NCBI GenBank assembly: GCA_963680875.1
Contig: OY804577.1
Coordinates: 150,182,196 to 150,246,195 of the forward strand
DNA length: 64,000 bases
Source: Bathymodiolus brooksi
Taxonomy: Eukaryota; Mollusca; Bivalvia; Mytilida; Modiolidae
Reading direction: 5' to 3'
Made by a program: the position numbers and the translations under genes. The stretch's first letter is position 1, and the number at the start of each line of letters is the position of its first letter. The notes below the pieces were generated by a model that was not told where the DNA came from, did not search any database, and saw only the letters and a list, made by a program, of their open reading frames with translations. This document shows positions 47,801 to 63,950 of the stretch, piece by piece.

Positions 47801-50240
47801 AACGTATGCCACATACCGGGTCTACATAAACATGATGAAGTAATTGTTCCTACTGTGAATGTCGAACGTCAAACGTATGCCACATACCGGGTCTACATAA
47901 ACATGATGAAGTAATTGTTCCTACTGTGAATGTCTAACGTCAAACGTACGCCACATACCGGGTCTACATAAACATGATGAAGTAATTGTTCCTACTGTGA
48001 ATGTCTAACGTCAAACGTATGCCACATACCGGGTCTACATAAACATGATGAAGTAATTGTTCCTACTGTGAATGTCGAACGTCAAACGTATGCCACATAC
48101 CGGGTCTACATAAACATGATGAAGTGATTGTTCCTACTGTGAATGTCTAACGTCAAACGTATGCCACATACCGGGTCTACATAAACATGATGAAGTAATT
48201 GTTCCTACTGTGAATGTCTAACGTCAAACGTATGCCACATACCGGGTCTACATAAACATGATGAAGTGATTGTTCCTACTGTGAATGTCTAACGTCAAAC
48301 GTATGCCACATACCGGGTCTACATAAACATGATGAAGTAATTGTTCCTACTGTGAATGTCTAACGTCAAACGTATGCCACATACCGGGTCTACATAAACA
48401 TGATGAAGTGATTGTTCCTACTGTGAATGTCTAACGTCAAACGTATGCCACATACCGGGTCTACATAAACATGATGAAGTAATTGTTCCTACTGTGAATG
48501 TCGAACGTCAAACGTATGCCACATACCGGGTCTACATAAACATGATGAAGTGATTGTTCCTACTGTGAATGTCTAACGTCAAACGTATGCCACATACCGG
48601 GTCTACATAAACATGATGAAGTAATTGCTCCTACTGTGAATGTCTAACGTCAAACGTACGCCACATACCGGGTCTACATAAACATGATGAAGTGATTGTT
48701 CCTACTGTGAATGTCGAACGTCAAACGTATGCCACATACGGGTCTACATAAACATGATGAAGTGATTGTTTCTACTGTGAATGTCTAACGTCAAGCGTAT
48801 GCCACATACGGGTCTACATAAACATGATGAAGTGATTGTTCATACTGTGAATGTCTAACGTCAAACATACGCCACATTCCGGGTCTACATAAACATGATG
48901 AAGGGATTGTTCCTACTGTGAATGTCTAACGTTAAACGTATACCACATACCTGGTCTACATAAATATGATGAAGTTATTGTTCCTACTGTGAATGTCTAA
49001 CGTCAAGTGTATGCCACATACCGGGTCTACATAAACATGATGAAGTGATTGTTCCTACTGTGAATGTCTAACGTCAAACGTACGCCACATACCGGGTCTA
49101 CATAAACATGATGAAGTAATTGTTCCTACTGTGAATGTCTAACGTCAAACGTATGTCACATACGGGTCTACATAAACATGATGAAGTGATTGTTTCTACT
49201 GTGAATGTCTAACGTCAAACGTACGCCACATACCGGGTCTACATAAACATGATGAAGTGATTGTTCCTACTGTGAATGTCGAACGTCAAACGTACGCCAC
49301 ATACCGGGTCTACATAAACATGATGAAGTGATTGTTCCTACTGTGAATGTCTAACGTCAAACGTATGCCACATACGGGTCTACATAAACATGATGAAGTG
49401 ATTGTTTCTACTGTGAATGTCTAACGTCAAACGTATGCCACATACCGGGTCTACATAAACATGATGAAGTGATTGTTCATACTGTGAATGTCTAACGTCA
49501 AACATACGCCACATTCCGGGTCTACATAAACATGATGAAGGGATTGTTCCTACTGTGAATGTCTAACGTTAAACGTATACCACATACCTGGTCTACATAA
49601 TTATGATGAAGTGATTGTTCCTACTGTGAATGTCTAACGTCAAGCGTATGCCACATACCGGGTCTACATAAACATGATGAAGTGATTGTTCCTACTGTGA
49701 ATGTCTAACGTCAAACGTATGCCACATACGGGTCTACATAAACATGATGAAGTGATTGTTTCTACTGTGAATGTCTAACGTTAAAGGTATGCCACATACC
49801 GGGTCTACATAAACATGATGAAGTGATTGTTCATACTGTGAATGTCTAACGTCAAACATACGCCACATTCCGGGTCTACATAAACATGATGAAGGGATTG
49901 TTCCTACTGTGAATGTCTAACGTTAAACGTATACCACATACCTGGTCTACATAAATATGATGAAGTGATTGTTCCTACTGTGAATGTCTAACGTCAAGCG
50001 TATGCCACATACCGGGTCTACATAAACATGATGAAGTGATTGTTCCTACTGTGAATGTCTAACGTTAAACGTATGCCACATACCGGGTCTACATAAACCT
50101 TATGAAGTAATTGTTCCTACTGTGAATGTCTAACGTCAAACGTATGCCACATACGGTCTACATAAACATGATGAAGTGATTGTTCCTACTGTGAATGTCT
50201 AACGTCAAACGTATGCCACATACCGGGTCTACATAAACAT

Positions 50241-52400
50241 GATGAAGTGATTGTTCATACTGTGAATGTCTAACGTCAAACATACGCCACATACCGGGTC
50301 TACATAAACATGATGAAGGGATTGTTCCTACTGTGAATGTCTAACGTTAAACATATACCACATACCTGGTCTACATAAACATGATGAAGTGATTGTTCCT
50401 ACTGTGAATGTCTAACGTCAAGCGTATGCCACATACCGGGTCTACATAAACATGATGAAGTGATTGTTCCTACTGTGAATGTCTAACGTCAAACGTATGC
50501 CACATACCGGGTCTACATAAACATGATGAAGTGATTGTTCCTACTGTGAATGTCTAACGTCAAACGTATGCCACATACCGGGTCTACATAAACATGATGA
50601 AGTAATTGTTCCTACTGTGAATGTCGAACGTCAAACGTATGCCACATACCGGGTCTACATAAACATGATGAAGTGATTGTTCCTACTGTGAATGTCTAAC
50701 GTCAAACGTATGCCTCATACCGGGTCTACATAAACATGATGAAGTGATTGTTCATACTGTGAATGTCTAACGTCAAACATACGCCACATACCGGGTCTAC
50801 ATAAACATGATGAAGGGATTGTTCCTACTGTGAATGTCTAACGTTAAACGTACGCCACATACCGGGGGCACATAAACATGATGAAGTAATTGTTCCTACT
50901 GTGAATGTCGAACGTCAAACGTATGCCACATACCGGGTCTACATAAACATGATGAAGTAATTGTTCCTACTGTGAATGTCTAACGTCAAACGTACGCCAC
51001 ATACCGGGTCTACATAAACATGTTGAAGTAATTGTTCCTACTGTGAATGTCTAACGTCAAACGTATGCCACATACCGGGTCTACATAAACATGATGAAGT
51101 AATTGTTCCTACTGTGAATGTCGAACGTCAAACGTATGCCACATACCGGGTCTACATAAACATGATGAAGTGATTGTTCCTACTGTGAATGTCTAACGTC
51201 AAACGTATGCCACATACCGGGTCTACATAAACATGATGAAGTAATTGTTCCTACTGTGAATGTCTAACGTCAAACGTATGCCACATACCGGGTCTACATA
51301 AACATGATGAAGTGATTGTTCCTACTGTGAATGTCTAACGTCAAAGGTATGCCACATACCGGGTCTACATAAACATGATGAAGTAATTGTTCCTACTGTG
51401 AATGTCGAACGTCAAACGTATGCCACATACCGGGTCTACATAAACATGATGAAGTGATTGTTCCTACTGTGAATGTCTAACGACAAACGTATGCCACATA
51501 CCGGGTCTACATAAACATGATGAAGTAATTGCTCCTACTGTGAATGTCTAACGTCAAACGTACGCCACATACCGGGTCTACATAAACATGATGAAGTGAT
51601 TGTTCCTACTGTGAATGTCGAACGTCAAACGTATGCCACATACGGGTCTACATAAACATGATGAAGTGATTGTTTCTACTGTGAATGTCTAACGTCAAGC
51701 GTATGCCACATACGGGTCTACATAAACATGATGAAGTGATTGTTCATACTGTGAATGTCTAACGTCAAACATACGCCACATTCCGGGTCTACATAAACAT
51801 GATGAAGGGATTGTTCCTACTGTGAATGTCTAACGTTAAACGTATACCACATACCTGGTCTACATAAATATGATGAAGTGATTGTTCCTACTGTGAATGT
51901 CTAACGTCAAGCGTATGCCACATACCGGGTCTACATAAACATGATGAAGTGATTGTTCCTACTGTGAATGTCTAACGTCAAACGTACGCCACATACCGGG
52001 TCTACATAAACATGATGAAGTAATTGTTCCTACTGTGAATGTCTAACGTCAAACGTATGCCACATACGGGTCTACATAAACATGATGAAGTGATTGTTTC
52101 TACTGTGAATGTCTAACGTCAAACGTACGCCACATACCGGGTCTACATAAACATGATGAAGTGATTGTTCCTACTGTGAATGTCGAACGTCAAACGTACG
52201 CCACATACCGGGTCTACATAAACATGATGAAGTGATTGTTCCTACTGTGAATGTCTAACGTCAAACGTATGCCACATACGGATCTACATAAACATGATGA
52301 AGTGATTGTTTCTACTGTGAATATCTAACGTCAAACGTATGCCACATACCGGGTCTACATAAACATGATGAAGTGATTGTTCATACTGTGAATGTCTAAC
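50241..52400. repeat. Copy 1 of an 11,553-bp-offset duplication in the 71-bp satellite
   Basis: Three rare markers share exactly the same offset to the right edge of the window: CCGGGGGC at 50,862 and 62,415, the GCTCCT variant at 51,531 and 63,084, and CGGATCT at 52,279 and 63,832. About 2.2 kb is therefore nearly identical between the two places. Confidence 0.82.
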
Positions 52401-55400
52401 GTCAAACATACGCCACATTCCGGGTCTACATAAACATGATGAAGGGATTGTTCCTACTGTGAATGTCTAACGTTAAACGTATACCACATACCTGGTCTAC
52501 ATAAATATGATGAAGTGATTGTTCCTACTGTGAATGTCTAACGTCAAGCGTATGCCACATACCGGGTCTACATAAACATGATGAAGTGATTGTTCCTACT
52601 GTGAATGTCTAACGTCAAACGTACGCCACATACCGGGTCTACATAAATATGATGAAGTGGTTGTTCCTACTGTGAATGTCTAACGTCAAACGTATGCCAC
52701 ATACGGGTCTACATAAACCTTATGAAGTAATTGTTCCTACTGTGAATGTCTAACGTCAAACGTATGCCACATACGGGTCTACATAAACATGATAAAGTGA
52801 TTGTTCCTACTGTGAATGTCTAAGTCAAACGTATGCCACATACCGGGTCTACATAAACATGATGAAGTGATTGTTCATACTGTGAATGTCTAACGTCAAA
52901 CATACGCCACATACCGGGTCTACATAAACATGATGAAGGGATTGTTCCTACTGTGAATGTCTAACGTTAAACATATACCACATACCTGGTCTACATAAAC
53001 ATGATGAAGTGATTGTTCCTACTGTGAATGTCTAACGTCAAGCGTATGCCACATACCGGGTCTACATAAACATGATGAAGTGATTGTTCCTACTGTGAAT
53101 GTCTAACGTCAAACGTATGCCACATACCGGGTCTACATAAACATGATGAAGTGATTGTTCCTACTGTGAATGTCTAACGTCAAACGTATGCCACATACCG
53201 GGTCTACATAAACATGATGAAGTAATTGTTCCTACTGTGAATGTCGAACGTCAAACGTATGCCACATACCGGGTCTACATAAACATGATGAAGTGATTGT
53301 TCCTACTGTGAATGTCTAACGTCAAACGTATGCCTCATACCGGGTCTACATAAACATGATGAAGTGATTGTTCATACTGTGAATGTCTAACGTCAAACAT
53401 ACGCCACATACCGGGTCTACATAAACATGATGAAGGGATTGTTCCTACTGTGAATGTCTAACGTTAAACGTACGCCACATACCGGGGGCACATAAACATG
53501 ATGAAATGATTGTTCCTACTGTGAATGTCTAACATCAAACGTATGCCACATACCGGGTCTACATAAACATGATGAAGTAATTGTTCCTACTGTGAATGTC
53601 GAACGTCAAACGTATGCCACATACCGGGTCTACATAAACATGATGAAGTAATTGTTCCTACTGTGAATGTCTAACGTCAAACGTACGCCACATACCGGGT
53701 CTACATAAACATGATGAAGTAATTGTCCCTACTGTGAATGTCTAACGTCAAACGTATGCCACATACCGGGTCTACATAAACATGATGAAGTGATTGTTCC
53801 TACTGTGAATGTCTAACGTCAAAGGTATGCCACATACCGGGTCTACATAAACATGATGAAGTAATTGTTCCTACTGTGAATGTCGAACGTCAAACGTATG
53901 CCACATACCGGGTCTACATAAACATGATGAAGTGATTGTTCCTACTGTGAATGTCTAACGACAAACGTATGCCACATACCGGGTCTACATAAACATGATG
54001 AAGTGATTGTTCCTACTGTGAATGTCTAACGTCAAAGGTATGCCACATACCGGGTCTACATAAACATGATGAAGTAATTGTTCCTACTGTGAATGTCGAA
54101 CGTCAAACGTATGCCACATACCGGGTCTACATAAACATGATGAAGTGATTGTTCCTACTGTGAATGTCTAACGACAAACGTATGCCACATACCGGGTCTA
54201 CATAAACATGATGAAGTAATTGCTCCTACTGTGAATGTCTAACGTCAAACGTACGCCACATACCGGGTCTACATAAACATGATGAAGTGATTGTTCCTAC
54301 TGTGAATGTCGAACGTCAAACGTATGCCACATACGGGTCTACATAAACATGATGAAGTGATTGTTTCTACTGTGAATGTCTAACGTCAAGCGTATGCCAC
54401 ATACGGGTCTACATAAACATGATGAAGTGATTGTTCATACTGTGAATGTCTAACGTCAAACATACGCCACATTCCGGGTCTACATAAACATGATGAAGGG
54501 ATTGTTCCTACTGTGAATGTCTAACGTTAAACGTATACCACATACCTGGTCTACATAAATATGATGAAGTGATTGTTCCTACTGTGAATGTCTAACGTCA
54601 AGCGTATGCCACATACCGGGTCTACATAAACATGATGAAGTGATTGTTCCTACTGTGAATGTCTAACGTCAAACGTACGCCACATACCGGGTCTACATAA
54701 ACATGATGAAGTAATTGTTCCTACTGTGAATGTCTAACGTCAAACGTATGCCACATACCGGGTCTACATAAACATGATGAAGTGATTGTTCCTACTGTGA
54801 ATGTCTAACATCAAACGTATGCCACATACCGGGTCTACATAAACATGATGAAGTAATTGTTCCTACTGTGAATGTCGAACGTCAAACGTATGCCACATAC
54901 CGGGTCTACATAAACATGATGAAGTAATTGTTCCTACTGTGAATGTCTAACGTCAAACGTACGCCACATACCGGGTCTACATAAACATGATGAAGTAATT
55001 GTTCCTACTGTGAATGTCTAACGTCAAACGTATGCCACATACCGGGTCTACATAAACATGATGAAGTAATTGTTCCTACTGTGAATGTCGAACGTCAAAC
55101 GTATGCCACATACCGGGTCTACATAAACATGATGAAGTGATTGTTCCTACTGTGAATGTCTAACGTCAAACGTATGCCACATACCGGGTCTACATAAACA
55201 TGATGAAGTAATTGTCCCTACTGTGAATGTCTAACGTCAAACGTATGCCACATACCGGGTCTACATAAACATGATGAAGTGATTGTTCCTACTGTGAATG
55301 TCTAACGTCAAAGGTATGCCACATACCGGGTCTACATAAACATGATGAAGTAATTGTTCCTACTGTGAATGTCGAACGTCAAACGTATGCCACATACCGG

Positions 55401-58400
55401 GTCTACATAAACATGATGAAGTGATTGTTCCTACTGTGAATGTCTAACGACAAACGTATGCCACATACCGGGTCTACATAAACATGATGAAGTAATTGCT
55501 CCTACTGTGAATGTCTAACGTCAAACGTACGCCACATACCGGGTCTACATAAACATGATGAAGTGATTGTTCCTACTGTGAATGTCGAACGTCAAACGTA
55601 TGCCACATACGGGTCTACATAAACATGATGAAGTGATTGTTTCTACTGTGAATGTCTAACGTCAAGCGTATGCCACATACGGGTCTACATAAACATGATG
55701 AAGTGATTGTTCATACTGTGAATGTCTAACGTCAAACATACGCCACATTCCGGGTCTACATAAACATGATGAAGGGATTGTTCCTACTGTGAATGTCTAA
55801 CGTTAAACGTATACCACATACCTGGTCTACATAAATATGATGAAGTGATTGTTCCTACTGTGAATGTCTAACGTCAAGCGTATGCCACATACCGGGTCTA
55901 CATAAACATGATGAAGTGATTGTTCCTACTGTGAATGTCTAACGTCAAACGTACGCCACATACCGGGTCTACATAAACATGATGAAGTAATTGTTCCTAC
56001 TGTGAATGTCTAACGTCAAACGTATGCCACATACGGGTCTACATAAATATGATGAAGTGATTGTTCCTACTGTGAATGTCTAACGTCAAGCGTATGCCAC
56101 ATACCGGGTCTACATAAACATGATGAAGTGATTGTTCCTACTGTGAATGTCTAACGTCAAACGTACGCCACATACCGGGTCTACATAAACATGATGAAGT
56201 AATTGTTCCTACTGTGAATGTCTAACGTCAAACGTATGCCACATACGGGTCTACATAAACATGATGAAGTGATTGTTTCTACTGTGAATGTCTAACGTCA
56301 AACGTATGCCACATACCGGGTCTACATAAACATGATGAAGTAATTGTTCCTACTGTGAATGTCGAACGTCAAACGTATGCCACATACCGGGTCTACATAA
56401 ACATGATGAAGTAATTGTTCCTACTGTGAATGTCTAACGTCAAACGTACGCCACATACCGGGTCTACATAAACATGATGAAGTAATTGTTCCTACTGTGA
56501 ATGTCTAACGTCAAACGTATGCCACATACCGGGTCTACATAAACATGATGAAGTAATTGTTCCTACTGTGAATGTCGAACGTCAAACGTATGCCACATAC
56601 CGGGTCTACATAAACATGATGAAGTGATTGTTCCTACTGTGAATGTCTAACGTCAAACGTATGCCACATACCGGGTCTACATAAACATGATGAAGTAATT
56701 GTCCCTACTGTGAATGTCTAACGTCAAACGTATGCCACATACCGGGTCTACATAAACATGATGAAGTGATTGTTCCTACTGTGAATGTCTAACGTCAAAG
56801 GTATGCCACATACCGGGTCTACATAAACATGATGAAGTAATTGTTCCTACTGTGAATGTCGAACGTCAAACGTATGCCACATACCGGGTCTACATAAACA
56901 TGATGAAGTGATTGTTCCTACTGTGAATGTCTAACGACAAACGTATGCCACATACCGGGTCTACATAAACATGATGAAGTAATTGCTCCTACTGTGAATG
57001 TCTAACGTCAAACGTACGCCACATACCGGGTCTACATAAACATGATGAAGTGATTGTTCCTACTGTGAATGTCGAACGTCAAACGTATGCCACATACGGG
57101 TCTACATAAACATGATGAAGTGATTGTTTCTACTGTGAATGTCTAACGTCAAGCGTATGCCACATACGGGTCTACATAAACATGATGAAGTGATTGTTCA
57201 TACTGTGAATGTCTAACGTCAAACATACGCCACATTCCGGGTCTACATAAACATGATGAAGGGATTGTTCCTACTGTGAATGTCTAACGTTAAACGTATA
57301 CCACATACCTGGTCTACATAAATATGATGAAGTGATTGTTCCTACTGTGAATGTCTAACGTCAAGCGTATGCCACATACCGGGTCTACATAAACATGATG
57401 AAGTGATTGTTCCTACTGTGAATGTCTAACGTCAAACGTACGCCACATACCGGGTCTACATAAACATGATGAAGTAATTGTTCCTACTGTGAATGTCTAA
57501 CGTCAAACGTATGCCACATACGGGTCTACATAAACATGATGAAGTGATTGTTTCTACTGTGAATGTCTAACGTCAAACGTATGCCACATACCGGGTCTAC
57601 ATAAACATGATGAAGTGATTGTTCATACTGTGAATGTCTAACGTCAAACATACGCCACATTCCGGGTCTACATAAACATGATGAAGGGATTGTTCCTACT
57701 GTGAATGTCTAACGTTAAACGTATACCACATACCTGGTCTACATAAATATGATGAAGTGATTGTTCCTACTGTGAATGTCGAACGTCAAGCGTATGCCAC
57801 ATACCGGGTCTACATAAACATGATGAAGTGATTGTTCCTACTGTGAATGTCTAACGTCAAACGTACGCCACATACCGGGTCTACATAAACATGATGAAGT
57901 GATTGTTCCTACTGTGAATGTCTAACGTCAAACGTATGCCACATACCTGGTCTACATAAACATGATGAAGTGATTGTTCCTACTGTGAATGTCTAACGTT
58001 AAACGTATGCCACATACCGGGTCTACATAAACCTTATGAAGTAATTGTTCCTACTGTGAATGTCTAACGTCAAACGTATGCCACATACCGGGTCTACATA
58101 AACATGATGAAGTGATTGTTCCTACTGTGAATGTCTAACGTCAAACCAACGCCACATACCGGGTCTACATAAACATGATGAAGGGATTGTTCCTACTGTG
58201 AATGTCTAACGTTAAACGTATGCCACATACGGGTCTACATAAACCTTATGAAGTAATTGTTCCTACTGTGAATGTCTAACGTCAAACGTATGCCACATAC
58301 GGGTCTACATAAACATGATGAAGTGATTGTTCCTACTGTAAATGTCTAACGTCAAACGTATGCCACATACCGGGTCTACATAAACATGATGAAGTGATTG

Positions 58401-58899
58401 TTCCTACTGTGAATGTCTAACGTCAAACGTATCCCACATACCGGGTCTACATACACATGATGAAGTGATTGTTCCTACTGTGAATGTCTAACGTCAAACG
58501 TATGCCACATACCTGGTCTACATAAACATGATGAAGTGGTTGTTCCTACTGTGAATGTCTAACGTCAAACGTATGCCACATACCGAGTCTACATAAACAT
58601 GATGAAGTGATTGTTCCTACTGTGATTGTCTAACGTCAAACGTATGCCACATACCGGGTCTACATCAATAAGATGAAGTGGTTGTTCCTACTGTGAATGT
58701 CTAACGTCAAACGTATGCCACATACCGGGTCTACATAAACATTATGAAGTAATTGTTCCTACTGTGAATGTCTAACGTCAAACGTATGCCACATACCGGG
58801 TCTACATAAACATGATGAAGTGATTGTTCCTACTGTAAATGTCTAACGTCAAACGTATGCCACATACCGGGTGTACATAAACATGATGAAGTGATTGTA

Positions 58900-60095
58900 C
58901 CTACTGTGAATGTCTAACGTCAAACATACGCCACATACCGGGTCTACATAAACATGATGAAGGGATTGTTCCTACTGTGAATGTCTAACGTTAAACGTAC
59001 GCCACATACCGGGTCCACATAAACATGATGAAGTGATTGTTCCTATTGTGAATGTCTAACGTCAAACGTACACCACATACCGGGTCTACATAAACATGAT
59101 GAAGTGATTGTTCCTATTGTGAATGTCTAACGTCAAACGTACACCACATACCGGGTCTACATAAACATGATGAAGTGATTGTTCCTACTGTGAATGTCTA
59201 ACGTCAAACGTATGCCACATACCGGGTCTACATAAACATGATGAAGTAATTGTTCCTACTGTGAATGTCTAACGTCAAACGTACGCCACATACCGGGTCT
59301 ACATAAACATGATGAAGTAATTGTTCCTACTGTGAATGTCTAACGTCAAACGTACGCCACATACCGGGTCTACATTAACATGATGAAGTGATTGTTCCTA
59401 CTGTGAATGTCTAACGTCAAACGTATGCCACATACCGGGTCTACATAAACATGATGAAGTAATTGTTCCTACTGTGAATGTCTAACGTCAAACGTATGCC
59501 ACATACCGGGTCTACATAAATATGATGAAGTGATTGTTCCTACTGTGAATGTCTAACGTCAAACGTACACCACATACCGGGTCTACATAAACATGATGAA
59601 GTAATTGTTCCTACTGTGAATGTCTAACGTCAAACGTACGCCACATACGGGTCTACATAAACATGATGAAGTGATTGTTCCTACTGTGAATGTCTAACGT
59701 CAAATGTATGCCACATACCGGGTCTACATAAACATGATGAAGTGATTGTTCCTACTGTGAATGTCTAACGTCAAACGTACGCCACATACCGGGTCTACAT
59801 AAATATGATGAAGTGGTTGTTCCTACTGTGAATGTCTAACGTCAAACGTATGCCACATACCGGGTCTACATAAACCTTATGAAGTAATTGTTCCTACTGT
59901 GAATGTCTAACGTCAAACGAATGCCACATACCTGGTCTACATAAACATGATGAAGTGATTGTTCCTACTGTGAATGTCTAACGTCAAACGTATGCCACAT
60001 ACCGGGTCAACATAAACATGATGAAGTGATTGTTCCTACTGTGAATGTCTAACGTCAAACGTATGCCACATACCGGGTCTACATAAACATGATGA
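58900..60095. repeat. Copy 1 of a 1,703-bp-offset duplication in the 71-bp satellite
   Basis: Markers are GGGTCCACAT at 59,011 and 60,714, TACATTAACATG at 59,371 and 61,074, and GGGTCAACAT at 60,004 and 61,707. Each pair is 1,703 bp apart (24 units minus one base). Confidence 0.82.
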
Positions 60096-60602
60096 AGTAA
60101 TTGTTCCTACTGTGAATGTCGAACGTCAAACGTATGCCACATACCGGGTCTACATAAACATGATGAAGTGATTGTTCCTACTGTGAATGTCTAACGTCAA
60201 TCGTATGCCACATACCGGGTCTACATAAACATGATGAAGTAATTGTTCCTACTGTGAATGTCGAACGTCAAACGTACGCCACATACCTGGTCTACATAAA
60301 CATGATGAAGTGATTGTTCCTACTGTGAATGTCTAACGTCAAACGTACGCCACATACCGGGTCTACATAAACATGATGAAGTGATTGTTCCTACTGTGAA
60401 TGTCTAACGTTAAACGTATGCCACATACCGGGTCTACATAAACCTTATGAAGTAATTGTTCCTACTGTGAATGTCTAACGTCAAACGTATGCCACATACC
60501 GGGTCTACATAAACATGATGAAGTGATTGTTCCTACTGTGAATGTCTAACGTCAAACGTATGCCACATACCGGGTCTACATAAGCATGATGAAGTGATTG
60601 TT

Positions 60603-61798
60603 CCTACTGTGAATGTCTAACGTCAAACATACGCCACATACCGGGTCTACATAAACATGATGAAGGGATTGTTCCTACTGTGAATGTCTAACGTTAAACG
60701 TACGCCACATACCGGGTCCACATAAACATGATGAAGTGATTGTTCCTATTGTGAATGTCTAACGTCAAACGTACACCACATACCGGGTCTACATAAACAT
60801 GATGAAGTGATTGTTCCTATTGTGAATGTCTAACGTCAAACGTACACCACATACCGGGTCTACATAAACATGATGAAGTGATTGTTCCTACTGTGAATGT
60901 CTAACGTCAAACGTATGCCACATACCGGGTCTACATAAACATGATGAAGTAATTGTTCCTACTGTGAATGTCTAACGTCAAACGTACGCCACATACCGGG
61001 TCTACATAAACATGATGAAGTGATTGTTCCTACTGTGAATGTCTAACGTCAAACGTACGCCACATACCGGGTCTACATTAACATGATGAAGTGATTGTTC
61101 CTACTGTGAATGTCTAACGTCAAACGTATGCCACATACCGGGTCTACATAAACATGATGAAGTAATTGTTCCTACTGTGAATGTCTAACGTCAAACGTAT
61201 GCCACATACCGGGTCTACATAAATATGATGAAGTGATTGTTCCTACTGTGAATGTCTAACGTCAAACGTACACCACATACCGGGTCTACATAAACATGAT
61301 GAAGTAATTGTTCCTACTGTGAATGTCTAACGTCAAACGTACGCCACATACGGGTCTACATAAACATGATGAAGTGATTGTTCCTACTGTGAATGTCTAA
61401 CGTCAAACGTATGCCACATACCGGGTCTACATAAACATGATGAAGTGATTGTTCCTACTGTGAATGTCTAACGTCAAACGTACGCCACATACCGGGTCTA
61501 CATAAATATGATGAAGTGGTTGTTCCTACTGTGAATGTCTAACGTCAAACGTATGCCACATACCGGGTCTACATAAACCTTATGAAGTAATTGTTCCTAC
61601 TGTGAATGTCTAACGTCAAACGTATGCCACATACCTGGTCTACATAAACATGATGAAGTGATTGTTCCTACTGTGAATGTCTAACGTCAAACGTATGCCA
61701 CATACCGGGTCAACATAAACATGATGAAGTGATTGTTCCTACTGTGAATGTCTAACGTCAAACGTATGCCACATACCGGGTCTACATAAACATGATGA
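60603..61798. repeat. Copy 2 of the 1,703-bp-offset duplication
   Basis: This is the counterpart of 58,900-60,095. Few differences were seen; one is AAGTAATTG versus AAGTGATTG near 59,315 and 61,020. Confidence 0.8.
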
Positions 61799-63950
61799 AG
61801 TGATTGTTCATACTGTGAATGTCTAACGTCAAACATACGCCACATACCGGGTCTACATAAACATGATGAAGGGATTGTTCCTACTGTGAATGTCTAACGT
61901 TAAACATATACCACATACCTGGTCTACATAAACATGATGAAGTGATTGTTCCTACTGTGAATGTCTAACGTCAAGCGTATGCCACATACCGGGTCTACAT
62001 AAACATGATGAAGTGATTGTTCCTACTGTGAATGTCTAACGTCAAACGTATGCCACATACCGGGTCTACATAAACATGATGAAGTGATTGTTCCTACTGT
62101 GAATGTCTAACGTCAAACGTATGCCACATACCGGGTCTACATAAACATGATGAAGTAGTTGTTCCTACTGTGAATGTCGAACGTCAAACGTATGCCACAT
62201 ACCGGGTCTACATAAACATGATGAAGTGATTGTTCCTACTGTGAATGTCTAACGTCAAACGTATGCCTCATACCGGGTCTACATAAACATGATGAAGTGA
62301 TTGTTCATACTGTGAATGTCTAACGTCAAACATACGCCACATACCGGGTCTACATAAACATGATGAAGGGATTGTTCCTACTGTGAATGTCTAACGTTAA
62401 ACGTACGCCACATACCGGGGGCACATAAACATGATGAAGTAATTGTTCCTACTGTGAATGTCGAACGTCAAACGTATGCCACATACCGGGTCTACATAAA
62501 CATGATGAAGTAATTGTTCCTACTGTGAATGTCTAACGTCAAACGTACGCCACATACCGGGTCTACATAAACATGATGAAGTAATTGTTCCTACTGTGAA
62601 TGTCTAACGTCAAACGTATGCCACATACCGGGTCTACATAAACATGATGAAGTAATTGTTCCTACTGTGAATGTCGAACGTCAAACGTATGCCACATACC
62701 GGGTCTACATAAACATGATGAAGTGATTGTTCCTACTGTGAATGTCTAACGTCAAACGTATGCCACATACCGGGTCTACATAAACATGATGAAGTAATTG
62801 TTCCTACTGTGAATGTCTAACGTCAAACGTATGCCACATACCGGGTCTACATAAACATGATGAAGTGATTGTTCCTACTGTGAATGTCTAACGTCAAAGG
62901 TATGCCACATACCGGGTCTACATAAACATGATGAAGTAATTGTTCCTACTGTGAATGTCGAACGTCAAACGTATGCCACATACCGGGTCTACATAAACAT
63001 GATGAAGTGATTGTTCCTACTGTGAATGTCTAACGACAAACGTATGCCACATACCGGGTCTACATAAACATGATGAAGTAATTGCTCCTACTGTGAATGT
63101 CTAACGTCAAACGTACGCCACATACCGGGTCTACATAAACATGATGAAGTGATTGTTCCTACTGTGAATGTCGAACGTCAAACGTATGCCACATACGGGT
63201 CTACATAAACATGATGAAGTGATTGTTTCTACTGTGAATGTCTAACGTCAAGCGTATGCCACATACGGGTCTACATAAACATGATGAAGTGATTGTTCAT
63301 ACTGTGAATGTCTAACGTCAAACATACGCCACATTCCGGGTCTACATAAACATGATGAAGGGATTGTTCCTACTGTGAATGTCTAACGTTAAACGTATAC
63401 CACATACCTGGTCTACATAAATATGATGAAGTGATTGTTCCTACTGTGAATGTCTAACGTCAAGCGTATGCCACATACCGGGTCTACATAAACATGATGA
63501 AGTGATTGTTCCTACTGTGAATGTCTAACGTCAAACGTACGCCACATACCGGGTCTACATAAACATGATGAAGTAATTGTTCCTACTGTGAATGTCTAAC
63601 GTCAAACGTATGCCACATACGGGTCTACATAAACATGATGAAGTGATTGTTTCTACTGTGAATGTCTAACGTCAAACGTACGCCACATACCGGGTCTACA
63701 TAAACATGATGAAGTGATTGTTCCTACTGTGAATGTCGAACGTCAAACGTACGCCACATACCGGGTCTACATAAACATGATGAAGTGATTGTTCCTACTG
63801 TGAATGTCTAACGTCAAACGTATGCCACATACGGATCTACATAAACATGATGAAGTGATTGTTTCTACTGTGAATGTCTAACGTCAAACGTATGCCACAT
63901 ACCGGGTCTACATAAACATGATGAAGTGATTGTTCATACTGTGAATGTCT
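61794..63950. repeat. Copy 2 of the 11,553-bp-offset duplication
   Basis: This is the counterpart of 50,241-52,400. It begins just where a different duplication (offset 1,703 bp) stops, so position about 61,795 is a visible junction between two amplified blocks. Confidence 0.8.
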
